From NCBI RefSeq assembly GCF_002158865.1, contig NZ_CP021455.1:4458914-4522913 (forward strand): a stretch of DNA of 64,000 nucleotides. Direction: 5' to 3'. The notes below the pieces were generated by a model that saw only the letters and a program-made list of their open reading frames with translations, had not been told where the DNA came from and made no database searches. This DNA comes from Comamonas serinivorans. Lineage in GTDB: Bacteria > Pseudomonadota > Gammaproteobacteria > Burkholderiales > Burkholderiaceae_C. The translations under genes and the position numbers were made by a program. Positions within the stretch are counted from its first letter, which is position 1; every line of letters starts with the position of its first letter. Positions 1 to 7,667 of the stretch are shown here, piece by piece.

Positions 1-96
1 ATCCTGGAAGGCTTTGAAGGCGACCTGGACCCCTCGGGCCACCGCGGCCAGCTGGGTGGCTGGCGCCGCCGCGGCCTGCCCTGGCAGCAGGGCTAG
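1..96 (+). CDS. 3' end of an unrecognised gene (partial)
   Basis: The first 96 bases read as an open frame from base 1 to a TAG at 94-96, giving the last 31 residues of a protein whose start lies outside the window. The tail is rich in Gly, Arg and Trp (it includes GGWRRRGLPWQQG). I do not recognise the family from this fragment. The frame choice is supported by the 52-bp post-stop element beginning 11 nt after the TAG, the same arrangement seen behind many other genes here. Confidence 0.5.
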   Translation: MLEGFEGDLDPSGHRGQLGGWRRRGLPWQQG

Positions 97-107
97 TCGA
101 TCCAGAA

Positions 108-159
108 GGGGTATGGCCTCATTTCCGTCATTTAATGAACGGGAACGACGGGATACTGC
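108..159. repeat. 52-bp dyad element, copy 1
   Basis: Left block GGGGTAT (108-114), inner TTTCCG and ACGGGAA, right block ATACTGC (153-159). It is 52 bp long and begins 11 nt behind the TAG of the truncated first gene. Position 8 is G and position 45 is G, so this copy has a mismatch just inside the outer arm. The inner arms are degenerate. Confidence 0.85.
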
Positions 160-567
160 CGATTCAATTACCCAACCCACATCACGTTCCGCTTGCTGAG
201 GCGCCACGGTCAGGCCATGGCGCGCAGTTGCAAGTCGGTCCGTCAAAGCAGGCGCAAAGCGGGTACACCGTGCTGACCAACACCCTCGCTCAGCCCTTGA
301 ACAACTGACTGCAAGTGTTGCACGGGGCCACCCTGGCCGAGGCAGTTGCTGCGAGGGCTGCTGCAGCCCAGGCCACGCCCCAAACAAGGCGTCGGCTGAT
401 GCGCGTCCGCCGCAGCCATGACGGTCACAGCCTCAAGCCCTGCCCGGCACGACAGCGTGAGCCACGCGACGGCCACGCCGGCGTCGCGCAGCGGGTTTCT
501 CAGGCCCAGGGCGGCCCAACCACACCGCACACGCGGCGAAGGCGCCCCCTACCCAGGTACCAGGCAC
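160..567. other. Gap without a convincing gene
   Basis: About 400 bases between the first repeat copy and the kbp terminator. Short open frames exist on both strands, for example a 95-codon minus-strand frame at 243-530, but none has a recognisable motif, a good ribosome binding site or a conserved-looking product. It may be a decayed gene or plain spacer. Confidence 0.4.
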
Positions 568-591
568 AAAAAAGCCACCCGCAAGGGTGGC
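568..591 (-). terminator. Rho-independent terminator of kbp
   Basis: A perfect 7-bp stem (GCCACCC / GGGTGGC, 574-591) with a 4-nt loop is preceded on the plus strand by six A (568-573). Read on the minus strand this is a stem followed by six T, 35 nt behind the kbp stop codon. Confidence 0.85.
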
Positions 592-626
592 TGATGCCCG
601 GATCGGTCGTGGGACCGATGGGCTCC

Positions 627-1109
627 TCAAGCGGCCGGGATGCGCAGCTTCTGGCCCGGGTAAATCTTGTTCGGGTCGCTCAACATGGGCTTGTTGGCTT
701 CGAAGATCTTCATGTACTGGTTGGCGTCGCCGTAGTACTTCTTGGAGATGGCCGACAGCGTGTCGCCGCTGACCACATCGTGGTACTGCGACGCGGTGCC
801 GGGCGGGAAGCTCAGCTGGTTGTCCACCGACGTCACGCTGGCCACGTTGCCGCAGCACAGGGTCACCTTCTCGGCCGCCTCTTCGCTGGGGGCCGCGCCG
901 GTCACCGTCACCTTGCCGCTGGCGCCGTCGTACTGCACCGCCAGGTTCTGGATGCCCAGGTTCTGCGTTTCGATGTAGGTCTTGATGGCACTGCCTGCCT
1001 TGGCATTGAGGTCGGGCAGCTTGGCCGGCTCGGCCTGTGCAGCCTGCACGTCCTTGCTGGTGCCAAACAGCTTCTCACCGGCATCCTTGATGAAACTGAA
1101 CAAACCCAT
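627..1109 (-). CDS. kbp: Potassium-binding protein Kbp (BON and LysM domains)
   Basis: A 160-residue protein closely resembling E. coli Kbp/YgaU (149 residues), a cytoplasmic K+-binding protein. It opens with MGLFSFIKDAGEKLFG, as the E. coli protein does (MGLFNFVKDAGEKLW). A BON domain covers roughly residues 35-95 and a LysM domain roughly 107-157 (SGDTLSAISKKYYGDANQYMKIFEANKP, then IYPGQKLRIP). The ATG at 1109 was chosen because it matches the family start and has GGAG about 9 nt upstream; the longer upstream frame has no support. The product has no signal peptide. It is divergent from coaX and has its own terminator. Confidence 0.93.
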   Translation of the reverse strand: MGLFSFIKDAGEKLFGTSKDVQAAQAEPAKLPDLNAKAGSAIKTYIETQNLGIQNLAVQYDGASGKVTVTGAAPSEEAAEKVTLCCGNVASVTSVDNQLSFPPGTASQYHDVVSGDTLSAISKKYYGDANQYMKIFEANKPMLSDPNKIYPGQKLRIPAA

Positions 1110-1224
1110 GTGTCGATCTCCAGGTTGTGAAAGATGGGAACGCAAAAGCTTAACGGCACCGGCTGTCGAGCGCACGACGATTCTCTGTCGGGCGCGTAGG
1201 ACAAAGACGCTATATTGCGAAACC

Positions 1225-2013
1225 ATGACTTTTTTGGCCATCGACATTGGCAACACCCGCTTGAAGTGGGCGCTGTACGAACGCGGCGCTCCGGGGGCCG
1301 CCCTGCTGGCGCAAGGCGTTGAATTCCTGGAGCACATCGACCGCCTGGCCGAGTCCGACTGGGCCAGCCTGGCCGCGCCGGATCGTGTGCTGGGCTGCGT
1401 GGTGGCCGGCGACGCCATCAAGCAGCGGGTGCGCGAGCAGCTCGACATCTGGGACAGCCCCGTGAGCTGGGTCGTGCCCAGCCCGGCCGAGGCCGGCGTC
1501 ATCAACGGCTACGACTTTCCGACCCGTCTGGGCGCCGACCGCTGGGTGGCCATGATCGGCGCGCGCCACCGCGTGCAGCGCACCACGCCCGGCCGGCCCA
1601 TGGTGCTGGTCATGGTCGGCACGGCGGTCACCGTGGACGCCATCGACGGCGATGGCAAGTTCCTGGGCGGCCTGATCCTGCCGGGGCACGGCATCATGCT
1701 GCGCGCGCTCGAATCGGGCACCGCCGGCCTGCACGTGCCCACCGGCGAGGTGCGCACCTTCCCCACCAACACCAGCGATGCGCTGACCAGCGGCGGCACA
1801 TACGCCATCGCCGGCGCCTGCGAACGCATGATCCAGCACGTGCGCGCGCACTGCGGCGTCGAGCCCCGTTGCCTGATGACGGGGGGCGCCGGCTGGAAAA
1901 TGGCGCCGCACATGTCGGCCGCCTTCGAGCTGGTGGACTCCATCATCTTCGACGGCCTGCTGGTCATCGCCGAAGAACGCGAAGCCATTCGCCAGCGGCT
2001 TGCCGCAAGCTGA
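1225..2013 (+). CDS. coaX: Type III pantothenate kinase
   Basis: A 262-residue CoaX, which phosphorylates pantothenate in the first step of coenzyme A synthesis and, unlike CoaA, is not feedback-inhibited by CoA. It shows the N-terminal ASKHA phosphate loop FLAIDIGNTRLKW (residues 3-15), the GADRW motif near residue 108, the VGTAVTVDAID block near 131 and the GGLILPG loop near 150. The start is the ATG at 1225, directly before the conserved DIGNT motif. In many Burkholderiales coaX lies beside birA; here birA is 48 kb away. A 52-bp dyad element follows 8 nt after the stop. Confidence 0.95.
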   Translation: MTFLAIDIGNTRLKWALYERGAPGAALLAQGVEFLEHIDRLAESDWASLAAPDRVLGCVVAGDAIKQRVREQLDIWDSPVSWVVPSPAEAGVINGYDFPTRLGADRWVAMIGARHRVQRTTPGRPMVLVMVGTAVTVDAIDGDGKFLGGLILPGHGIMLRALESGTAGLHVPTGEVRTFPTNTSDALTSGGTYAIAGACERMIQHVRAHCGVEPRCLMTGGAGWKMAPHMSAAFELVDSIIFDGLLVIAEEREAIRQRLAAS

Positions 2014-2021
2014 CGCACAAG

Positions 2022-2073
2022 GCAGTATCAGACAGATCCCGTTTCTCATTCAACGGCGATCACCAGATACTCC
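2022..2073. repeat. 52-bp dyad element, copy 2
   Basis: Left block GCAGTAT, inner CCCGTT / AACGGCG, right block ATACTCC. It lies 8 nt after the coaX TGA. Position 8 is C and 45 is G, a pair (GTATC...GATAC) opposite in sense to the G-C pair of other copies. Confidence 0.9.
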
Positions 2074-2319
2074 CGCCTCCTCTTGATCCAACGGGCCCAT
2101 CCTTCGCCCGCCGGACCGCGGCCACCAGCTTCAGGGTGACTCGAACCACAGCCCGCCCTTGGCACGCGGCCGGCCATGATCCGGCGCAGGCCGTCCAGTG
2201 GCTGACGCTGCGGCAACACCTCCGCCCACCGCCTTGGCCCGGCGCAGTCCCGTGCGTGCCAGACGGCCGCCCCCACCCATGGAACACTGGCCGTTTAAAG
2301 ACTCATCAGGAGATTGTTC
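2074..2319. other. Spacer before the SDR gene
   Basis: About 245 bases with no credible gene. An AGGAG ribosome binding site at 2308-2312 belongs to the SDR gene. I see no clear promoter. Confidence 0.4.
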
Positions 2320-3102
2320 GTGGCCTACCAACCCTTCAACCTGCAAGGCAAGACCGCCCTCGTGACCGGCGGCAACGGCGGCATCGGCTACGGCATGGCC
2401 GAGGCCCTGCTCGCCTCGGGCGCCAACGTGGCCATCTGGGGCTCGCGCGCCGAGAAGACCGAGCAGGCCAAGGCCAAGCTCATCGAAGCCTGCGGCGACG
2501 CCTCGCGTGTGCACGCCTTCGCCTGTGACGTGGGCGACGAGGCCGCGCTGGAAGCCACCTTCGCCGAAACCGTGAAGGCCCTGGGTGGCCGCGTCGACTC
2601 CTGCTTCGCCAACGCCGGCGTCTCGGGCAAGGGCAAGACCCTGCTGGACCTGTCGCTGGACGACTGGCAGCGCGTGCAGCGCGTGAACGTGGAAGGCGTG
2701 TTCATGACCTTCCGCGCCGCCGCCAAGCACATGATCGAGGGTGGCCACGGCGGCTCGCTGGTCGCCACCGCCTCGACCGCCGCCATCGAAGGCGCGGCAC
2801 GCAACTCGGCCTATGGCGCCTCCAAGGGTGCCGTGACCTCGTTCGTGCGCGCCGTCGCCGTCGAGCTGGCCCGCTACAAGATCCGCGCCAACTCCATCCT
2901 GCCGGGCTGGATCGTGACCGAGATGACCGAGAAGTCCGTCGGCAACGACAAGTTCGCCAACGCCGTGATGCCCCGCATCCCCGCCCGCCGCTGGGGCACC
3001 TGGGACGATTTCGGCGGCATCGCCGTCTACCTCGCCAGCGAGGCCTCGAGCTACCACACCGGCGAGCAGTTCATCATCGACGGCGGCTACACCAAGTTCT
3101 GA
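2320..3102 (+). CDS. SDR family NAD(P)-dependent oxidoreductase
   Basis: A 260-residue classical short-chain dehydrogenase/reductase. It has the cofactor motif TGGNGGIGYG near residue 16, NAGVSG near 95, a catalytic Ser in the STAA stretch, and the YGASK catalytic Tyr/Lys pair near residue 167. It ends with the usual C-terminal YHTGEQFIIDGGYTKF, which suggests a keto/hydroxy oxidoreductase of the FabG type. The GTG at 2320 was chosen because AGGAG ends 7 nt before it; a TTG at 2314 overlaps the spacer. It stands alone with its own terminator, upstream of an acyl-CoA catabolic region. The substrate cannot be read from the sequence. Confidence 0.9.
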   Translation: MAYQPFNLQGKTALVTGGNGGIGYGMAEALLASGANVAIWGSRAEKTEQAKAKLIEACGDASRVHAFACDVGDEAALEATFAETVKALGGRVDSCFANAGVSGKGKTLLDLSLDDWQRVQRVNVEGVFMTFRAAAKHMIEGGHGGSLVATASTAAIEGAARNSAYGASKGAVTSFVRAVAVELARYKIRANSILPGWIVTEMTEKSVGNDKFANAVMPRIPARRWGTWDDFGGIAVYLASEASSYHTGEQFIIDGGYTKF

Positions 3103-3127
3103 GCCCTCGACGTTCAGACCGCGCGCC

Positions 3128-3148
3128 AGGCACCTTCGGGTGCCTTTT
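3128..3148 (+). terminator. Rho-independent terminator after the SDR gene
   Basis: A perfect 7-bp stem AGGCACC / GGTGCCT with a TTCG tetraloop, followed by five T, 25 nt behind the SDR stop. Confidence 0.9.
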
Positions 3149-3249
3149 TCATGCGCAATGGCCCGGGCCCCGCAGATCGTGGCGGTCATGGCGGCGCAGC
3201 TGTCCCCGGCTGGACTGCCCGCGCCAGAGGGCGCTCACATACTGGCCCC

Positions 3250-4206
3250 ATGAATGCAGCACTCCCACCCTCGACGCCGGCTGGCCTGGCGTCTGTTGAC
3301 AGCGTCATCGCCCTGCTGGAAGGCGTGGGCTACATCGCCTCACGCCAGATCGCGACCGCGCTTTACCTGGCCCATCACTTGCGCAAACCGGTGCTCATCG
3401 AAGGGCCTGCGGGTGTCGGCAAGACCGAGCTGGCGGTGTCGGCGGCCCGCGCCCTGCAGTTTGAGCTGCTGCGCCTGCAGTGCTACGAAGGCCTGGACGA
3501 CAGCAAGGCGCTGTACGAGTGGAAGTACGGCAAGCAGCTGCTGTACACGCAGATCCTCAAGGAAAAAATCGGTTTGCTGGTCGACGGCACCGATTCGCTG
3601 GACAGTGCCTTTGGCAAGCTGGCCAGCTTCCAGGACCTGTTCTTCTCGCGCGACTTCCTGGAGCCGCGTCCGCTGTTGCAGGCCATGGAGCAGCCCGGTG
3701 GCAGCGTGCTGCTGATCGACGAGATCGACAAGTCCGAGGAGTCCTTCGAGGCCCTGCTGCTCGAGGTGCTGGCCGATTACCAGGTCACCATCCCCGAGAT
3801 CGGCACCATCCGCGCCGAGGTGCCGCCGCTGGTCATCCTGACCTCCAACAACACGCGCGAACTCGGCGACGCGCTCAAGCGCCGCTGCCTGCACCTGCAC
3901 ATCGGGTTCCCGGACTCGGAACTGGAGCAGCGCGTGCTGCGCGCTCGCGTGCCCGGCATTCAAGATCAGCTGCTGGCCCAGCTCGTGGCCTTTGTGCAAG
4001 CCTTGCGCGCCGACAACATCCGCAAGCCCCCGTCCATCGCCGAGTCGGTGGACTGGGCGCGCACCTTGCTGCTGCTGCACGCCAGCGTGCTGGACGAAGC
4101 CCTGGTGCGCGACACCCTGGGCGTGTTGCTCAAGCGCGAGACCGACGTGCGCGAGGTGGACGACCGGCTGGCGCAGATGACCCAAGCCGCACTGGCGGCG
4201 GCGTGA
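3250..4206 (+). CDS. MoxR-family AAA+ ATPase
   Basis: A 318-residue AAA+ ATPase of the MoxR group, chaperone-like proteins that act with a VWA-domain partner to insert metals or activate enzyme complexes. Walker A is GPAGVGKT (near residue 51), preceded by the LRKPVLIE strand. Walker B is LLIDEIDK (near 157), and sensor residues lie in LTSNNTRELGDALKRRC. The ATG at 3250 is the first one giving the family length. It overlaps the next gene at GTGA (4203-4206), so the pair is translationally coupled, as in coxD/coxE-like pairs. The client complex is not encoded nearby. Confidence 0.92.
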   Translation: MNAALPPSTPAGLASVDSVIALLEGVGYIASRQIATALYLAHHLRKPVLIEGPAGVGKTELAVSAARALQFELLRLQCYEGLDDSKALYEWKYGKQLLYTQILKEKIGLLVDGTDSLDSAFGKLASFQDLFFSRDFLEPRPLLQAMEQPGGSVLLIDEIDKSEESFEALLLEVLADYQVTIPEIGTIRAEVPPLVILTSNNTRELGDALKRRCLHLHIGFPDSELEQRVLRARVPGIQDQLLAQLVAFVQALRADNIRKPPSIAESVDWARTLLLLHASVLDEALVRDTLGVLLKRETDVREVDDRLAQMTQAALAAA

Positions 4207-4214
4207 CGCAGGCG

Positions 4215-5549
4215 ATGGACAGCATCCTCGCCGGCTTCGTGCGGGCCTTGCGCGCCGCAGGGGCGGAGGCGTCCACGGCCGAGACCATCGACGCCGCGCG
4301 CACCCTGACCTTGCTGGGGTATGGCGACCGTGCCCAGCTGCGCGACGCCTTGGGCCTGGTGCTGGCCAAGTCCGAGGACGAGAAGCACATCCATGACCAG
4401 GTGTTTGACCTGTACTTCGGCCAGCCCCCGCACACCACAACGGCACCCGACACGGCCGCCCTGCGCACGGGCGATGAGCAGGTCGATGTGCTGCTGGCAC
4501 TGGCTCAGCCCGATGCCACCGGTCAGCCACAGGATGCGCTGGCGGCCGCCCTGGCGCGCGCCGCAGCCCAGGCCGGCGTGGACGACATCCGCTTCGAGAG
4601 TCAGACCGCGTACTTCGCCGGCAAAACCCTGGAGGCCATGGGCATCGCGGCGCTGGAAGAGCGCCTGACTGAACGGCGCACGGCCCCCGACGCCGAGGAG
4701 GAGGTGCGTGCGCTGGTGGCCGCCCTCAACCAGCTGCGCCGTCAGGCACGCGCCCTGGTCAAGCAGCGCTATGCCATCTTTGGCCAGCCCGCCACCGAGG
4801 CCTTCATGACCGAGGTGGTGGTCACACGTGCGCTGGGCCGCATGGCGCCGGCCGAGATGGAGCGCATGAAGGCGGCCGTGGCCCGCATGGCGCGCAAGCT
4901 GGCGGCCCGCCACGCGCGGCGCCAGCGCGTGGAGTTGCGCGGCCAGCTCGACGTGCGCCGCACCATGCGCGCCAACGCCGGCCACGACGGCGTGCCCGTC
5001 ACGCTGGCCTTCAAACACAAGCGGCGTGACAAGCCGCGCATCGTGGCCGTGTGCGATGTGTCGGGCTCGGTGGCCTCGCACGTCCGTTTCCTGCTGCTGT
5101 TCCTGTACGCCTTGCACGACGCCGTGGGCGACCTGCGCAGTTTCGCGTTCTCCAACCGCCTGCAGGACGTGGCCGAGCCGATGGAGAAGCTGCCCTTCGA
5201 CGACGCCATGGAACTCGTCCTCAAAGAGGTGGGCAACGGCTCCACCGACTATGGGCAGGCCTGGCTGGACCTGCACGACCGGCACTGGGATGCGATCGAC
5301 CGCCGCACCACGGTGATCGTGCTGGGCGACGGCCGCAGCAACGGCGCCGACCCGCGCGTCGACCTGTTTGCCGAACTGGCCGACCGCGCCAAGCGTGTGG
5401 TCTGGCTCTGCCCCGAGCCCGAAGGCCGCTGGGGCACGGGCGACAGCGCCATGCTGCGCTACCGGCCCTATTGCACGAGCATGTCGCACTGCGCCACCGC
5501 AGCCGACCTGGAACGCGTGCTCGACGAGGCCCTGGAGGCCTACCACTGA
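4215..5549 (+). CDS. VWA domain protein, CoxE-like partner of MoxR
   Basis: About 444 residues. The C-terminal half is a von Willebrand factor A domain with the metal-site motif DVSGSV (in VAVCDVSGSVASHV) and the later GNGSTDYGQAW and VLGDGRSNGADPR segments typical of CoxE-like proteins. The N-terminal half is helical and charged. It is the expected partner of the upstream MoxR ATPase. The start could be the GTG at 4203, which overlaps the MoxR stop in GTGA, or the ATG at 4215 given here; neither has a strong ribosome binding site. The target enzyme is unknown. Confidence 0.88.
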   Translation: MDSILAGFVRALRAAGAEASTAETIDAARTLTLLGYGDRAQLRDALGLVLAKSEDEKHIHDQVFDLYFGQPPHTTTAPDTAALRTGDEQVDVLLALAQPDATGQPQDALAAALARAAAQAGVDDIRFESQTAYFAGKTLEAMGIAALEERLTERRTAPDAEEEVRALVAALNQLRRQARALVKQRYAIFGQPATEAFMTEVVVTRALGRMAPAEMERMKAAVARMARKLAARHARRQRVELRGQLDVRRTMRANAGHDGVPVTLAFKHKRRDKPRIVAVCDVSGSVASHVRFLLLFLYALHDAVGDLRSFAFSNRLQDVAEPMEKLPFDDAMELVLKEVGNGSTDYGQAWLDLHDRHWDAIDRRTTVIVLGDGRSNGADPRVDLFAELADRAKRVVWLCPEPEGRWGTGDSAMLRYRPYCTSMSHCATAADLERVLDEALEAYH

Positions 5550-5589
5550 GCACCCCCAATTCAACACCGCACTGCATTGCGATACCACC

Positions 5590-5641
5590 TCAGTATCCAG
5601 TCATTTCCATTGATTCATTATCGGATACTGAGCCATACTGC
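5590..5641. repeat. 52-bp dyad element, copy 3 (degenerate)
   Basis: Left block TCAGTAT, right block ATACTGC, length still exactly 52 bp. The inner arms have decayed (TTTCCATT / ATCGGAT). It lies 40 nt after the VWA gene stop and 93 nt before the phosphotransferase start. Confidence 0.75.
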
Positions 5642-5734
5642 CAACCACTCATCCAAGCGACAGATGTTGACACCCCGCGTGTCCACCCACCGGCCTTCAG
5701 GCTGCTGCGCCTGCCGCTCCATCGGGTTCCCCAC

Positions 5735-6811
5735 ATGACCGAAGCAAGCTCATCCCCCGGCACCACTCACGGCTTCGATGAAGCGGCCCTGCACGCCTGG
5801 CTGACCGCCCACGTGCCCGGCTTTGCGGGCCCCATGACGGTCAGCAAGTTTCCTGGGGGTCAGTCCAACCCCACCTACAGCATCGTCACACCCGGCCAGC
5901 GCTACGTGATGCGGGCCAAGCCCGGTCCGGCGGCCAAGCTGCTGCCCAGCGCCCACGCGGTCGAGCGCGAGTACACCGTGATGCAGGCCTTGCAGGGCAG
6001 CGGGGTGCCGGTGGCCCGCATGCTGGCGCTGTGCAGCGACGAGTCCGTCATCGGCCGCGTGTTTTTCATCATGGAGCATGTCGAGGGCCGCGTGCTGTGG
6101 GACCCGGCCCTGCCCGGGATGACGCCTGCCGAACGGGCCGCCCACTACGCCGAAATGAACCGCGTGCTGGCCAAGTTGCACACCGTGCCGCATGTCGAGC
6201 GCGGCCTGGCCGACTACGGCAAACCCGGCAACTACCTGGAGCGCCAGATCGCCCGCTGGGGCAAGCAGTACCAGGCCTCGATCACCCAGCCCATCCCCGA
6301 GATGGACGCGCTGCTGCAATGGCTTCCGGCCCACATTCCGGCCAGCGGCCGGGACGGCAAGGCGTGCGTGGTGCATGGCGACTACCGGCTCGACAACATG
6401 ATCTTTCACCCCACCGAGCCGCGCGTGGTGGCCGTGCTGGACTGGGAGCTCTCGACGCTGGGGCATCCGCTGGCGGACCTCAGCTACCACTGCATGGTCT
6501 GGCATGTCGACCCCTCGACGCAGCGCGGCCTGGAGGGCTTGGACCTGGCGGCGCTGGGCATCCCCTCGCTCGACGACTACATGGCCCAGTACTGCGCGCA
6601 CAGCGGGCTCAGCACCCCCGAGGTGCTGCGGCGCGACTGGTCCTTCTACATGGCCTACAACCTGTTCCGCATGGCCGCCATCGCGCAGGGCATCGCCAAG
6701 CGTGTGGAGGCCGGCACGGCCTCCAGCGAGCAGGCCAAGGCCGCCGGCGCGAGCGCACCCTCGCGGGCCAAGCGCGCCTGGGAATGGGCGCAGCTGGCGC
6801 AGCACGCTTAG
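5735..6811 (+). CDS. Phosphotransferase family protein, ACAD10/11 kinase-domain type
   Basis: A 358-residue kinase of the aminoglycoside-phosphotransferase/choline-kinase fold, closest in appearance to the N-terminal kinase domain of ACAD10/ACAD11 and to bacterial LvaA-type hydroxyacyl-CoA kinases. The catalytic loop is VVHGDYRLDNMIFH (near residue 213) and the metal-binding motif is VLDWELSTLGHPLADLSY (near 235). An N-terminal SNPTY glycine-rich segment precedes the nucleotide-binding lobe. It heads a run of five plus-strand genes. Together with the ACAD11-type dehydrogenase at 13.6 kb it suggests activation of hydroxyacyl-CoAs by phosphorylation. That function is inferred from family and context. 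Confidence 0.88.
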   Translation: MTEASSSPGTTHGFDEAALHAWLTAHVPGFAGPMTVSKFPGGQSNPTYSIVTPGQRYVMRAKPGPAAKLLPSAHAVEREYTVMQALQGSGVPVARMLALCSDESVIGRVFFIMEHVEGRVLWDPALPGMTPAERAAHYAEMNRVLAKLHTVPHVERGLADYGKPGNYLERQIARWGKQYQASITQPIPEMDALLQWLPAHIPASGRDGKACVVHGDYRLDNMIFHPTEPRVVAVLDWELSTLGHPLADLSYHCMVWHVDPSTQRGLEGLDLAALGIPSLDDYMAQYCAHSGLSTPEVLRRDWSFYMAYNLFRMAAIAQGIAKRVEAGTASSEQAKAAGASAPSRAKRAWEWAQLAQHA

Positions 6812-6838
6812 ATCCCACAACCCCCAACAGGAGACACC

Positions 6839-7666
6839 ATGAGCGAATCCACCCTGAACACCGGGACACCGGACCTGCTGGCCACGCTGGACGCCGGCGT
6901 GCTGACCCTGACCCTGAACCGCCCCGATGCGCGCAACGCCATGAGCCGCGCCATGACCACGGCCCTGCAGGAGCAGCTGGCCCTGGCCGAGTTCAACCAC
7001 GATGTGCGCTGCATCGTGTTGACCGGCGCCGGCAAAGGCTTTTGCGCGGGCGGCGACGTCAAGGGCATGGCCGCCAGCGGCGATGGCACCGTGGGTGCGC
7101 AAACCATCGACCAGGCCATTCACCGTCAGCGCGTCAACCAGCGCGCCACGGCCGGCAAGCTGTTCAAGATGCCCAAACCCACGCTGGCCGCGCTGCCCGG
7201 CGCGGCCGCCGGCGCCGGCCTGGCGCTGGCCCTGGCCTGCGACCTGCGCATCATGGCCAGCACGGCCGTCATGACCACGGCATTCGCCAAGGTGGGCTTC
7301 TCGGGGGACTACGGCGGCACCTACTTCCTCACGCAGCTGGTCGGCACGGCCAAGGCGCGCGAGCTGTACTACCTGTCCGATCGCGTCAGCGCAGACGAGG
7401 CCTTGCGCCTGGGCCTGACCAACTGGGTCTGCGCGCCCGACGAATTGGCCGAGCGCACGCGCGCACTGGCCCAACGCCTGGCCGCAGGCCCCGCGGTGGC
7501 GTACCGCTACATGAAAGAAAACCTCAACCGCGCGCTGGCCGGCGAGGTCGACGATTGCATGGACCTGGAAGCCACGCACCATGTGCACTGCGGCCAGACG
7601 GAAGACCACCGCGAGGCCACCAAGGCCTTCGTCGCCAAGCGCGAACCGGTCTTCCACGGACGTTGA
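6839..7666 (+). CDS. Enoyl-CoA hydratase/isomerase family protein
   Basis: A 275-residue crotonase-fold protein with AGGAG ahead of its ATG. The oxyanion-hole segment GKGFCAGGDVKGMA is near residue 60, and the second half-site is LPGAAAGAGLALALACDLRIM. In the region aligned by eye with rat hydratase, the first catalytic Glu is not present, while the second is retained in TAKARELYYL. It may therefore be an isomerase or dehydratase-like member rather than a classical hydratase. It ends one base before the ATG of the acyl-CoA ligase, so the two are co-transcribed. Confidence 0.9.
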   Translation: MSESTLNTGTPDLLATLDAGVLTLTLNRPDARNAMSRAMTTALQEQLALAEFNHDVRCIVLTGAGKGFCAGGDVKGMAASGDGTVGAQTIDQAIHRQRVNQRATAGKLFKMPKPTLAALPGAAAGAGLALALACDLRIMASTAVMTTAFAKVGFSGDYGGTYFLTQLVGTAKARELYYLSDRVSADEALRLGLTNWVCAPDELAERTRALAQRLAAGPAVAYRYMKENLNRALAGEVDDCMDLEATHHVHCGQTEDHREATKAFVAKREPVFHGR

Positions 7667-7667
7667 C

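Noticed and set aside
243..530. Minus-strand 95-codon frame upstream of kbp
   Set aside because: No ribosome binding site, no recognisable motif, and several overlapping frames of similar quality exist in this GC-rich spacer.
5051..5735. Long upstream extension of the phosphotransferase frame
   Set aside because: The extension runs antisense-free but out of frame through the VWA gene and across a dyad element; the ATG at 5735 matches the family N-terminus.
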